Assembly: GCF_013912065.1 (NCBI RefSeq)
Contig: NZ_JACESA010000003.1
Span: forward strand, 1 to 64,000
Direction of reading: 5' to 3'
Length of the DNA: 64,000 bases
Source: Brevundimonas sp.
GTDB lineage: Bacteria; Pseudomonadota; Alphaproteobacteria; Caulobacterales; Caulobacteraceae
Part shown: positions 49,712 to 57,896 of the stretch, piece after piece
How positions within the stretch are numbered: the stretch's first letter is position 1
How the letters are laid out: each line of letters begins with the position of its first letter
Program-made: the position numbers and the translations under genes
The notes under the pieces: model-generated
Databases searched by the model: none
What the model was told of the DNA's origin: nothing
The model's input: the letters and a program-made list of their open reading frames with translations, nothing else

Positions 49712-50215
49712 ATGGACATCGCCCGGCCCGAGGAAACGGACGTGCCCTTCGATCCGCTGGAAGTCGTGGAACATGTTCTCACGGCCGAGAATCTGCCGTT
49801 CGACCGCACCGACGACGGCGATCTGGCCTTCGCCCTGGCGGGGGACTGGAAGGATTACGAGCTGTGGTTCGCCTGGCGGCCGGAAGGGGATTGCCTTCAG
49901 CTGTGCTGCGCGTTGGACCTGAAGGTGGCAAAAAGCCGCAAGAAGGCCGCCCATGAACTGGTCGGCCTGATCAACCAACGCACCTGGATGGGTCATTTCG
50001 AGGTCTGGGCCGAGGACGGCGAAGTCGTCTTCCGCCATTCCCTGGCCCTGCCGATGGGCGAGCGTCCGACCTTGGCCCAGGCGGCCTCGATGATCGACGC
50101 GGCTATCGAGGCGGCGGACCGCTATTATCCCGCCTTCGACTTCATGGTGCGCGGCAACAAGAATCCGCAGGAGGCGATCGACGCCTGCCTGTTCGAGACC
50201 GTCGGCAACGCCTGA
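49712..50215 (+). CDS. YbjN domain-containing protein
   Basis: A 167-residue protein with the YbjN / type III secretion chaperone-like fold: LEVVEHVLTAENLPFDRTDDGDLAFAL, then DYELWFAWRPEGDCLQLCCALDLKV, and a helical second half (INQRTWMGHFEVWAEDGEVVFRHSLAL). In alphaproteobacteria this gene commonly precedes proC, as here, with the two coupled by TGATG. Function is unknown; YbjN of E. coli is a stress-related regulator. A GAGAGA ribosome site precedes the ATG at 49712. Confidence 0.85.
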   Translation: MDIARPEETDVPFDPLEVVEHVLTAENLPFDRTDDGDLAFALAGDWKDYELWFAWRPEGDCLQLCCALDLKVAKSRKKAAHELVGLINQRTWMGHFEVWAEDGEVVFRHSLALPMGERPTLAQAASMIDAAIEAADRYYPAFDFMVRGNKNPQEAIDACLFETVGNA

Positions 50216-51021
50216 TGTCGGCCCCTGTCCCGTCTCGCGGTCCGGTCGTGCTGGTCGGCTGCGGCCGGCTGGGGTCCGCCATTCTCGAAGGCTGGCTGCT
50301 GACCGATAGCGTCGCGGCCGCCGACCTGATCATTCTCAACCCCTCGGAAAAACCGGCCGCCGAGGTGGCGCGGGCCCAGGGCGCACGGATCAATCCGCCT
50401 CTGGAGGCCCTGACCGAGGCCGAGGTGATCGTGCTGGCGGTCAAGCCGGCCCTGTGGCGCGAGGTGATGACGCCGCTTCTGCCCTTCCTCGGCGATCGGG
50501 CGGTGATCCTGTCGGTGATGGCGGGGGTGACGGCGCCGACCCTGGCCGAGGGGATCGGCGGCTGGCCCATCGTGCGGGTGATGCCGACGACGGGCGTGTC
50601 GCGCGGACGCGGCGTGGCCTCGATCTGGTCGGCCGACGACCGGGCCCGCTCCATAGGCCGGGGCCTGTTCGAGCCCATGGCCGAGACCGTCGTTCTGACC
50701 GACGAAGCCTTGATGGACGCGGCGACGGCGGTGGCCGGATCGGGCGCGGCCTATTTCTACGCCTTCACAGAAGCCCTGGCCCGCGCCGGCGAGGCCAGCG
50801 GACTGGACGCGGCGACGGCCGACGTTCTGGCTCGCGCGACGCTGCGGTCGGCGGCTGACTCGATGGGCGACGATGGGCTGGAGGCCCTGATCGGTCGCAT
50901 CGCCTCGCCCGGCGGCTCGACCCGCGCCGGGCTGGACGCCATGGCGAAGGACGGCCGCCTGACGGCGATGCTGAACGAGACGGTGGCGGCGGCGGTCAAA
51001 CGCAATCGCGAGATGGGCTGA
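50215..51021 (+). CDS. proC: Pyrroline-5-carboxylate reductase
   Basis: A 268-residue NADPH-dependent enzyme for the last step of proline synthesis. N-terminal Rossmann motif VGCGRLGSAILEGWL, LAVKPALWREVM, PIVRVMPTTGVSRGRG, and the C-terminal substrate region AVAGSGAAYFYAFTEAL and SPGGSTRAGLDAM. The A of its ATG is also the last base of the ybjN-like stop codon. Confidence 0.95.
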   Translation: MSAPVPSRGPVVLVGCGRLGSAILEGWLLTDSVAAADLIILNPSEKPAAEVARAQGARINPPLEALTEAEVIVLAVKPALWREVMTPLLPFLGDRAVILSVMAGVTAPTLAEGIGGWPIVRVMPTTGVSRGRGVASIWSADDRARSIGRGLFEPMAETVVLTDEALMDAATAVAGSGAAYFYAFTEALARAGEASGLDAATADVLARATLRSAADSMGDDGLEALIGRIASPGGSTRAGLDAMAKDGRLTAMLNETVAAAVKRNREMG

Positions 51022-51042
51022 CGGCCACCGCAGCCGGGCGCC

Positions 51043-51522
51043 TTAGTAGACGCCGCGTTCGATCTGGGCGCCGAAACGCTCGAACGCGCGTTCGGCGTCG
51101 CGCCAGACGCCATAGCCCCAGACGTCGCGGATGTTGGGCGAGAAGTAGGAGAAGTCGACCGGCCGGGCTTCCCCGTTCGCCGTTACGATTTCACCCTTGA
51201 TCGCCGCGCCGCCGATGGAGACGCTGCGGATCGGGTCCAGGCCGGGATTGGTGCGGACCTGTTCGATCGTCGGGCGGTTGGGCTTCAGATCGACCAGGAT
51301 CAGATTGGCGGTCGCGCCGGGATAGCGCTGGTCCAGGGCCTTGCCGACCTCGGCCTGAAGTCTGACGATCTGTTCGTCGACCTCGCGCTCGCCCAGTTTT
51401 TCGACCTGGCGGTGCAGTTCGGGGCCGACCGTGACATTGACCGTCGGGCTTTGCGCCTGGGCCATGGCGGCGACGGCGAGGGTCGCGGCCAGGGGGGCGA
51501 AGAAGGCGAGTTTACGCATCAT
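51043..51522 (-). CDS. Secreted hypothetical protein downstream of the two-component pair
   Basis: A 159-residue protein with a clear signal peptide (KLAFFAPLAATLAVAAMAQA) and no recognised family. The mature part begins QSPTVNVTVGPELHRQVEKLGEREVDEQIVRLQAEVGKAL and includes IRSVSIGGAAIKGEIVTANG, suggesting a compact periplasmic domain. The start at 51522 follows GGAG by 6 bases. It lies 37 bases after the kinase gene on the same strand and may be a regulatory target or accessory protein of that system (inference). Confidence 0.7.
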   Translation of the reverse strand: MMRKLAFFAPLAATLAVAAMAQAQSPTVNVTVGPELHRQVEKLGEREVDEQIVRLQAEVGKALDQRYPGATANLILVDLKPNRPTIEQVRTNPGLDPIRSVSIGGAAIKGEIVTANGEARPVDFSYFSPNIRDVWGYGVWRDAERAFERFGAQIERGVY

Positions 51523-51559
51523 ATTTGTCTCCATGCCCTGTCGGCGTGGAAGATGCGCC

Positions 51560-52942
51560 TTACGGCGCCGTTTCGCTAGAGGGTGCGGCGATCGAAACCT
51601 GACCCGGAATGCGGATTATGGCCTTGAGACCGCCCATGTCGCTGCGGTCCAGGGTGACGTCGCCGCCGTGGGCCCGCGCCACGTCGCGGGCGATGGCCAG
51701 GCCCAGGCCGACGCCCTTTCGATTCTGGTTTCGCGACTCGTCCAGTCGGGAGAAGGGGCGGAAGGCCTCGTCGTACATGTCCTCGGGGATTCCCGGCCCG
51801 TCGTCCTCGACCGCGATCTCCAGACCGCCCGAGGTCAGGGGGCGGGCCGAAAGTCGCACCCGGTCGCCGTGGGCGGCGGCGTTGCCGGCCAGGTTGACCA
51901 TGGCGCGCTTGAAAGCGAGGGCGCGCAGCGAGGCCGTCAAACCGTCGGGCGCCGACAGTTCGACCTCGGCGCCCGCGCGTCTGGCGTCTTCCGCGGCCGA
52001 CTTCAGCAGATCGGTGATAGACACCGGCTGAGGCGGCTCTCCGGCCTCGCCGCGAGCGAAGTCCAGATATTCGTCGATCATATGCTCCATCTCGTCCAGG
52101 TCGCCGCGCATGGCGGCTTGACGCTTGAACGGCGGAGCCAGAGCCAGTTCGAGCCGCAGCCGAGTCAAGGGGGTGCGCAGGTCGTGGCTGACCGAGGCGA
52201 GCAGGACGGTGCGCTGGTCGATATGGCGCTGGATGCGGTCGCGCATGGCCAGGAAGGCGACGGCGGCGGCGCGGACCTCGCGAGCGCCGTGCGGCTTGAA
52301 CCGGGGCACGGTCTCGCCTCGACCAAAGGCTTCGGCCGCGTCGGCCAGGCGTTCGATGGCGCGGACCTGGTTGCGGATGAACAATATGGCCACCCCCATC
52401 AGCAGTATGGTGGCCACGGCCAGCCACAGGACGAAGATATGGGCCTGGGTCGCCACGGCGCGCTCGCGCGGGGCGATGATGCGCAGCACCCCTTCGGGCT
52501 CCTGCACCTGGATATCGACATAGGCGGGGTATCGGGTGGTGTCGAACCAGTAGGGCCGGTCCAGCCGCGCGTTCAGCGCACGGTCCAGCACCCGGTCGAC
52601 GACGCCGATCGGACCGCGTCGCGTCTCCTTCGGCAGGGTGCGGCCCTCCTGAAGGACGATGGACAGCGACATGGAGCGTTCGGCGCGGTCGGCCAGCCGG
52701 TCGAGATTTCTCTGGCTGGGATCGTCCTCATAGCTCTCCACGGCCCAGGCGATGTCGCCGGCCAAGCCTTCGGACAGGCGCGCGGTCACCGTCTGCCAGT
52801 GGGCGTCGAAGAAGATCCACGTCACCACCACCTGCATGATCAGGATCGGCAGGACGATGATCAGCAGCGACCGCCCCCACAGCGAGGTCGGCAGGCGCCG
52901 CTTCAGGAAACGCGGCCACAGGGGGGCGGGCAGCAGCCGCAT
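51560..52942 (-). CDS. EnvZ-like sensor histidine kinase
   Basis: A 460-residue membrane kinase: one helix near residues 22-45, a periplasmic domain of about 120 residues, a second helix near 170-190, HAMP, then phospho-acceptor His in LLASVSHDLRTPLTRLRLEL, N-box LAGNAAAHGD and G-boxes DDGPGIPEDM and GVGLGLAIARDV. It is 16 bases downstream of an OmpR-type regulator and surely its partner. The layout resembles EnvZ/PetS kinases of alphaproteobacteria; the signal is not identifiable. Confidence 0.92.
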   Translation of the reverse strand: MRLLPAPLWPRFLKRRLPTSLWGRSLLIIVLPILIMQVVVTWIFFDAHWQTVTARLSEGLAGDIAWAVESYEDDPSQRNLDRLADRAERSMSLSIVLQEGRTLPKETRRGPIGVVDRVLDRALNARLDRPYWFDTTRYPAYVDIQVQEPEGVLRIIAPRERAVATQAHIFVLWLAVATILLMGVAILFIRNQVRAIERLADAAEAFGRGETVPRFKPHGAREVRAAAVAFLAMRDRIQRHIDQRTVLLASVSHDLRTPLTRLRLELALAPPFKRQAAMRGDLDEMEHMIDEYLDFARGEAGEPPQPVSITDLLKSAAEDARRAGAEVELSAPDGLTASLRALAFKRAMVNLAGNAAAHGDRVRLSARPLTSGGLEIAVEDDGPGIPEDMYDEAFRPFSRLDESRNQNRKGVGLGLAIARDVARAHGGDVTLDRSDMGGLKAIIRIPGQVSIAAPSSETAP

Positions 52943-52958
52943 GGGATCCTTCGCAGGC

Positions 52959-53696
52959 TCAGTCGGGTGCGAGCATATAGCCCACGCCCCGCACGGTCTG
53001 GAGGTAACGAGGATTCTTGGGATCGGCTTCCAGCTTGCGGCGCAGGCGCGTCACCTGGACGTCCACGGCGCGGCCGGTGATGTCGGCGGTGTCGGGCGAC
53101 AAGCTCATCCGTTCGACGGGCGCATGGGCGTGAAGGGCCAGGGTCTTCAGAAGCTGGGCCTCGGCCTCGGTCAGACGCTGGGGCGCGCCGTCGCGGATCA
53201 GCTCCAGTCGCTCCATGTCGAAGACGGCGGTGCCCAGCTTGATCTCGCGCGGGCCGATAGGCTTGCCGCCGGTGCGGCGCAGGATGGCCTCGATACGCAG
53301 CACCAGTTCACGCGGCTCGAACGGCTTGGCCATATAGTCGTCGGCGCCGCGCGACAGTCCCTCGATCCGGTCCTCGGGATCGCCCCGCGCGGTCAGCAGC
53401 AGGACCGGCGTCTTCGACAGTTCGGCCTTGTTGCGAACCCATGAGGTCAGGTCCAGGCCGCTTTCGCCCGGCATCATCACGTCCAGAACGACCAGGTCGA
53501 ATTCGATCAGCTCCATCATCCGCTTGGCGGCCGCCGCGTGTGCGGCGCCGGTCACGCGATAGCCTTCGCGCGCCAGATATTCCTTGAGCAGTTCGCGGAT
53601 CCTGTCGTCGTCGTCGACGATCAGCAGATGCCGGCCCACGCCGGGGCCGGCGATAGGGCCGGAGCGGCCCTGCGGACGATATTCGGTGACGCTCAT
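52959..53696 (-). CDS. OmpR-family response regulator (PetR-like)
   Basis: A 245-residue DNA-binding regulator. Receiver: LIVDDDDRIRELLKEYLA with phospho-Asp in LVVLDVMMPGESGLDL, Thr in LLLTARG and Lys in YMAKPFEPREL. Winged helix: LTEAEAQLLKTLALHAHAP and GRAVDVQVTRLRRKLEADPKNPRYLQTVRGVGYML. An extra N-terminal tail of about 20 residues precedes the receiver. Operon order regulator-kinase-secreted protein. It resembles PetR of Rhodobacter, but targets cannot be assigned. Confidence 0.92.
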   Translation of the reverse strand: MSVTEYRPQGRSGPIAGPGVGRHLLIVDDDDRIRELLKEYLAREGYRVTGAAHAAAAKRMMELIEFDLVVLDVMMPGESGLDLTSWVRNKAELSKTPVLLLTARGDPEDRIEGLSRGADDYMAKPFEPRELVLRIEAILRRTGGKPIGPREIKLGTAVFDMERLELIRDGAPQRLTEAEAQLLKTLALHAHAPVERMSLSPDTADITGRAVDVQVTRLRRKLEADPKNPRYLQTVRGVGYMLAPD

Positions 53697-53778
53697 GCGA
53701 CTTTCCCCGCGATCAGGGCGTTGACCTGAGCGATTCGGGGGGCTCTAACACCGTCAGTTCTGCGGGAGACGTGTTTCA

Positions 53779-54657
53779 ATGGCCTTCGTTCCTTTCGACG
53801 ATCGTGATGGGTGGATCTGGTTTGACGGCGAATTCGTGCCCTGGCGGGAAACGAAAACGCACATTCTGACCCATGCCCTCCACTATGGCTCGTCGGTATT
53901 CGAGGGTGAGCGTATGTATGGCGGCGAAATCTTCAAGCTGACGCCGCATTCGGAGCGCCTGAAGCGGTCCGCGAACCTGCTCGATTTCGAGATACCTTAC
54001 AGCGTCGCTGAAATCGACGCCATCTGTAACGAAACCTGCGCCAAGAACGGTCTGACGGACTGTTATGTGCGTCCGGTCGCCTATCTCGGCCCGGAACAGA
54101 CCAGCGTCTCGGCCCTGCACAACAAGGTTCATCTGGCGGTGGCCGTCTGGGACTGGCCCAGCTATTTCGACCCCGAGGTCAAGGCGCGCGGCCTTAAGCT
54201 GGAATGGTCCAAGTGGCGCCGGCCTGATCCCGCGACCGCTCCGACCACGGCGAAGGCGGCCGGCCTGTACATGATCTGCACCATGTCCAAGAACACGGCC
54301 GAGCGGAACGGCTTCGCCGACGCCCTGATGCTGGACTGGCGCGGCTATGTGGCCGAGGCGACCGGCGCCAACGTCTTCTTCGTCAAGGACGGCGTGCTGC
54401 ACACCCCCAAGGTCGACCATATCCTGGACGGCATCACCCGCCAGACGGTGATCGAGATCGCCCATTCCAAGGGGATCGAGGTCGTGGTGCGCGAAATCCT
54501 GCCGGAAGAACTGTCCGATTTCAGCGAATGCTTCCTGACCGGCACCGCTGTCGAGGTGACGCCGGTGGCCGAGGTGGGCGATTATCGCTTCACCCCCGGC
54601 GCCCTGTCGTTGGACATGATGGAAACCTACGGCAAGCTGGTGCGCGGCCAGCTGTAA
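53779..54657 (+). CDS. ilvE: Branched-chain amino acid aminotransferase
   Basis: A 292-residue fold-type IV PLP enzyme interconverting Val, Leu and Ile with their 2-oxo acids. N-terminal HALHYGSSVFEGERMYG, a Lys in TTAKAAGLYMICTMSK at the cofactor-lysine region, GYVAEATGANVFFVKDG with the cofactor Glu, and ITRQTVIEIA plus CFLTGTAVEVTPVAEVG. It works with IlvA in isoleucine synthesis. Its stop lies 4 bases from the end of the convergent nrsF gene. Confidence 0.94.
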   Translation: MAFVPFDDRDGWIWFDGEFVPWRETKTHILTHALHYGSSVFEGERMYGGEIFKLTPHSERLKRSANLLDFEIPYSVAEIDAICNETCAKNGLTDCYVRPVAYLGPEQTSVSALHNKVHLAVAVWDWPSYFDPEVKARGLKLEWSKWRRPDPATAPTTAKAAGLYMICTMSKNTAERNGFADALMLDWRGYVAEATGANVFFVKDGVLHTPKVDHILDGITRQTVIEIAHSKGIEVVVREILPEELSDFSECFLTGTAVEVTPVAEVGDYRFTPGALSLDMMETYGKLVRGQL

Positions 54658-54661
54658 GCCG

Positions 54662-55297
54662 TCACCAACGCAGGGCGAAGCGGCCGATCACGGCGCCGAT
54701 CAGGCCCGCGGCCGCGACGCCCAGCGTATACCAGGTGGCGACGAAGGCGGCGGTCGCTTCGCCGCAATGCAGCAGGCCATAGGCGGTGGCGGCGACGCCG
54801 CCCGCCGCCACGCCCAGCGCCAGGCCGGCCGCCGACGGCCGCGTCGGCGCCAGGCGGCGCGCCGACAGGAAGACCAGGGGCCCGGCGAAGGCCGAAACCA
54901 GCAGGATATTGCGGCCGCAGATGTCCCAGGTCCGGCCCAGCCAGCCGGCCATCCGTTGGTCCGGGGGCGTCATGGCCGTCTCGATTCCGCCCCAAGCCAC
55001 GGCGATCCCGACCACCGCCAGCAGGGCGAACAGCGCCGGGCGCGGATTCACGCCGGGCCGGCCTAGCCGCGTCGCCAGCCAGATCGCCGTCCCGGCCAGG
55101 GCGGCGGTATAGACCCCCTTCAGCCATGGTATGGGCGCCTGCAGGGCCTGGGTCAGGTCGGGGCGAACCCCCAGCAGAAGGGCGACCGCCGCTGCGGCCG
55201 CCGCGCCGGCCCAGGCCAGCAGCGCCGGATCCAGCCGCGCGGGGCGGACGGGCTCGATCCCGGCGGACAGGGCGTCGATCAGGTCGTCAGTCTTCAT
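54662..55297 (-). CDS. nrsF: NrsF-type (DUF1109) membrane anti-sigma factor
   Basis: A 211-residue protein with six membrane helices and a short cytoplasmic N-terminus ([19 protein letters not shown]) that would hold the sigma factor. Two cysteines, C127 (TWDICGRN) and C178 (LLHCGEAT), lie 51 residues apart, nearly the spacing of the two metal-sensing cysteines known in Caulobacter NrsF. This supports a heavy-metal or thiol-reactive signal releasing SigF. It overlaps sigF by 11 bases and is transcribed with it from the GTAACC box at 55841-55866. Confidence 0.9.
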   Translation of the reverse strand: MKTDDLIDALSAGIEPVRPARLDPALLAWAGAAAAAAVALLLGVRPDLTQALQAPIPWLKGVYTAALAGTAIWLATRLGRPGVNPRPALFALLAVVGIAVAWGGIETAMTPPDQRMAGWLGRTWDICGRNILLVSAFAGPLVFLSARRLAPTRPSAAGLALGVAAGGVAATAYGLLHCGEATAAFVATWYTLGVAAAGLIGAVIGRFALRW

Positions 55298-55829
55298 CGG
55301 GCGATACGCTGGCGGTCAGCGTCTTCATGCTGCGGTGGACGCTGACCTTGGCCGCGCCTTCGGTGAAACCATTGCGGGCGCCGGCCTCGGCCAGGCTGTA
55401 GCCGCCTATGCGGACGTCCTCGATCAGCCTGCGCTGGCGCAGCGGCAGGATGGACAGAACCTTCTTCAGGTCGCGGCGGACGGCGCCGTCCTCGACCGTA
55501 TGTTCGGCCAGCAGGACCGACGCCTCCTCCAGTGGCACGTCGGGGCGGCGGCCCTGGCGGCGGAAATGATCGATCAGCTTGTAGCGCGCGATCGCATAGG
55601 CCCACGCAGTGAAGGGCAGCGACCGGTCATAGGTCGCGCGCTTGGCGTGAATGGCGATCAGACAGTCCTGCACGAGATCCTCCGCATCGGCCTCGCAGCC
55701 GATCAGGCGACGTTTGAAGAAAGGGGTCAGGGCGCCGCGCATTTCGGACAGCAGGGCGCGCCAGGCCACGGGGTCGCCGTCGAGACCCCGCAACATCAGA
55801 CGTTTGAGCTCGGCTTCCTTGTCGACCAC
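55287..55829 (-). CDS. sigF: ECF RNA polymerase sigma factor, SigF-type
   Basis: An ECF sigma factor of about 180 residues: region 2 in [48 protein letters not shown] and region 4 in [47 protein letters not shown]. It pairs with the DUF1109 anti-sigma downstream. The frame's ATG at 55841 cannot be the start if the SigF box is used, because the -10 CGAA (55844-55841) overlaps it. I list the GTG at 55829, which implies an almost leaderless message; an ATG at 55796 is the alternative. Autoregulation is expected, since its promoter matches that of the divergent buf operon. Confidence 0.88.
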   Translation of the reverse strand: MVDKEAELKRLMLRGLDGDPVAWRALLSEMRGALTPFFKRRLIGCEADAEDLVQDCLIAIHAKRATYDRSLPFTAWAYAIARYKLIDHFRRQGRRPDVPLEEASVLLAEHTVEDGAVRRDLKKVLSILPLRQRRLIEDVRIGGYSLAEAGARNGFTEGAAKVSVHRSMKTLTASVSPDED

Positions 55830-55840
55830 GCCCCATCCCA

Positions 55841-55866
55841 TTCGCGTCGGACAGGGCGAAGGTTAC
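55841..55866 (-). promoter_or_regulatory. SigF-type promoter of sigF-nrsF
   Basis: On the minus strand GTAACC (55866-55861) and CGAA (55844-55841) are separated by exactly 16 bases, identical in motif and spacing to the promoter of the divergent bufA gene. It agrees with the GTAACC-N16-CGAA motif I recall for Caulobacter SigF targets. Confidence 0.75.
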
Positions 55867-55912
55867 AGGATCGGCGGCGCGCGGCGACGAATTCTTTTTC
55901 CGAGCCGGCGGC

Positions 55913-55938
55913 GTAACCTTCGAGGGGCCGAGGCCGAA
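55913..55938 (+). promoter_or_regulatory. SigF-type promoter of the buf operon
   Basis: GTAACC (55913-55918) and CGAA (55935-55938) with a 16-base spacer. The expected start near 55946 gives a leader of about 48 bases with AGGAAAC before the bufA ATG. Confidence 0.78.
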
Positions 55939-55993
55939 CCCTTTCCTGTCTAGCTGGTCCGTCCCGGACGGCTGTCACACAGGAAACGATCCC

Positions 55994-56287
55994 ATGAACA
56001 CCTCCGCCAAGATCATGATCGGCGCCGGCGCCCTGCTGGCCCTGGGCGCCAACGCCGCCGCCGCGCAGAACCATCCCACGGCCCAGCAGGAAAACGCCAT
56101 GGAGAAATGCTATGGCGTGGCCAAGGCCGGTAAGAACGACTGCGCCGCCGGCCCCGGCACCACCTGCGCCGGCACCTCGGTGCGCGACTATCAGGGCAAT
56201 GCCTGGAAACTGGTCGCCAAGGGCACCTGCACCTCGATCCAGACGCCCAAGGGCAATGGTTCGCTGACCGCGATCCCGAACCGCTGA
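55994..56287 (+). CDS. bufA: BufA1-type bufferin precursor (DUF2282)
   Basis: A 97-residue precursor with a cleavable signal peptide ([19 protein letters not shown], cut near residue 24) and four cysteines, C39, C50, C58 and C79, in [24 protein letters not shown] and AKGTC, the DUF2282 pattern. DUF2282 peptides next to MNIO and DUF2063 genes are now known as bufferins: ribosomal peptides whose cysteines are converted to heterocycles and which sequester copper in the periplasm. First gene of a SigF-driven operon; the stop abuts the bufB ATG. Family assignment is firm; the metal bound here is inferred. Confidence 0.9.
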   Translation: MNTSAKIMIGAGALLALGANAAAAQNHPTAQQENAMEKCYGVAKAGKNDCAAGPGTTCAGTSVRDYQGNAWKLVAKGTCTSIQTPKGNGSLTAIPNR

Positions 56288-57135
56288 TGTCCCCCCTTCC
56301 GTCCGCCGGACTGGGTCTGAAGCCCCAGCATTATTCGGAGGCCGCGGCCTGTCCGGCGGTCGGAGCCCAGCGCGGCCTGTGGTTCGAGGTTCACCCCGAG
56401 AACTACATGGTCGCCGGCGGCCCCCGCCTGTCGTGGTTGGAGACGATCCGGGCCGCCCGGCCCCTGTCGCTGCACGGCGTGGGTCTGTCCCTGGCCGGGG
56501 ATGAACGCCCGGACCTCGAGCATCTGGCCCGCTTTCGCGCCCTGATCGACCGGTTCGAACCCTTTGTGGTGTCCGAACACCTGGCCTGGTCGCGTCGCGG
56601 CGGCGTCTATCATCCCGACCTGCTGCCCGTACCCCGAAGCCGCGAGATGCTGAACCTGGTCTGCGACCATCTGGACGAGGCGCAGCAGGCCCTGGGGCGA
56701 CGGATGCTGATCGAGAACCCGTCCGCCTATCTGGCCCTGGCCGACCACGACTGGAACGAGGTCGATTTTCTGGTCGAGATCGCCCGACGCACCGGCTGCG
56801 GCCTGCTGATCGACGTCAACAACGTCCATGTCAGCGCCTCGAACATGGGGTTCTCGGCCGAAGCCTGGCTGGACGCCGTGCCGGGCGAACTGGTGGGCGA
56901 AATCCATCTGGCGGGGCATCGTCCCGATCCGGTCTGGGGCGAGGCCCTGCTGATCGACAGCCACGACGCCCCTGTGTCGGAGGCGGTCTGGACCCTGCAC
57001 GATCGGCTGGTGGCCCGCATCGGCGCCCGTCCGACCCTGGTCGAGTGCGACGGCGACGTCCCCGACTTCCCGGTCCTTCTGGCCGAACAGGCGCGCGCCG
57101 CCCAGGCGCTGGCCGCCGTGGAGACCTCGTCATGA
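56287..57135 (+). CDS. bufB: MNIO (DUF692) peptide-modifying iron enzyme BufB
   Basis: A 282-residue TIM-barrel multinuclear non-haem iron oxidative enzyme. His, Glu and Asp metal-ligand motifs recur around the barrel: WFEVHPENYM, LSLHGVGLSL, VVSEHLAWSR, MLIENPSAYL, LLIDVNNVHVSASNMG, GEIHLAGHR, LLIDSHDAPVS and LVECDGDVPDF. MNIO enzymes oxidise cysteines of precursor peptides; here the neighbour bufA is the obvious substrate. Start and stop both overlap their neighbours by a few bases, so the operon is translationally coupled. Confidence 0.92.
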   Translation: MSPLPSAGLGLKPQHYSEAAACPAVGAQRGLWFEVHPENYMVAGGPRLSWLETIRAARPLSLHGVGLSLAGDERPDLEHLARFRALIDRFEPFVVSEHLAWSRRGGVYHPDLLPVPRSREMLNLVCDHLDEAQQALGRRMLIENPSAYLALADHDWNEVDFLVEIARRTGCGLLIDVNNVHVSASNMGFSAEAWLDAVPGELVGEIHLAGHRPDPVWGEALLIDSHDAPVSEAVWTLHDRLVARIGARPTLVECDGDVPDFPVLLAEQARAAQALAAVETSS

Positions 57136-57896
57136 CTGCCTTTCACGCTGCCTTCGACGCCGCCCTGAGCGGGGATTTCGACGCCCTGTGGCCTCATATC
57201 GAGCCGGGCGAACGGACGCTGGGGGCCCTGGCCGTCTATCGCAACACCGCGATCAAGGGCCGGATCGACGCCCTGGAAGCCAATTATCCGACCGTATTGC
57301 AGATGGTGGGCGAGGACTGGTTCCGCGCCGCCGCCCGCGTCTTCGTCGAGGAACAGCCCGGCGAGGGGCCAGTCCTGACCGACTATGGCGCGGGCTTCCC
57401 CGACTGGCTTGCGCGGTTCGAGCCGGCGCGGGACATGGCCTATCTGGCGCCCTGCGCCCGGCTGGACCGGGCCTGGACCGAGGCGCATCTGGCCGAGGAC
57501 GCCGAGCCCCTGAGCGCGCGCCAGGCCGCCGATCTGGGCCTGGGTCTGGCCGGTCTTGTCGGGCGGCTGCACCCCTCCGCCCGGCTGTTCTGGTTCGATT
57601 GGACGGCGCCGTCGCTGTGGTTGGGCCATCGCTATCCTGAGACGGACGCTGCTCTGGAATGGCGCGCGGCGCCCGAGGGCCTGCTGATCTGCCGCCCCGT
57701 CGCGGCCGTCGAGGCGGCGCGGCTGACTCGCGCCCAATGGGTCTTTCTGGACGCCTGCCGTCAGGGACGCCCGTTCGGCGCCGCCGCCGCCGCCGCCCAG
57801 GGCGCCCAACCGGGCGTCGATCTGCCGGCCCTGTTCGGCGGCCTGATCGCGCTCGGCGTCTTCGATTCCCTCTCCATCACAAAGGTCCGGTCATGA
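57132..57896 (+). CDS. bufC: DUF2063 (BufC) partner of the MNIO enzyme
   Basis: A 254-residue protein. The N-terminal domain (FHAAFDAALSG, ALAVYRNTAIKGRIDALEANYPTVLQMVGEDWFRAAARVFV) is the DUF2063 putative DNA-binding/partner domain, and the C-terminal half carries a likely peptide-recognition wing. DUF2063 proteins form complexes with DUF692 enzymes and present the precursor peptide. The ATG at 57132 overlaps the bufB stop (ATGA). A longer frame to 57045 is rejected because it runs through bufB. Confidence 0.9.
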   Translation: MTAFHAAFDAALSGDFDALWPHIEPGERTLGALAVYRNTAIKGRIDALEANYPTVLQMVGEDWFRAAARVFVEEQPGEGPVLTDYGAGFPDWLARFEPARDMAYLAPCARLDRAWTEAHLAEDAEPLSARQAADLGLGLAGLVGRLHPSARLFWFDWTAPSLWLGHRYPETDAALEWRAAPEGLLICRPVAAVEAARLTRAQWVFLDACRQGRPFGAAAAAAQGAQPGVDLPALFGGLIALGVFDSLSITKVRS

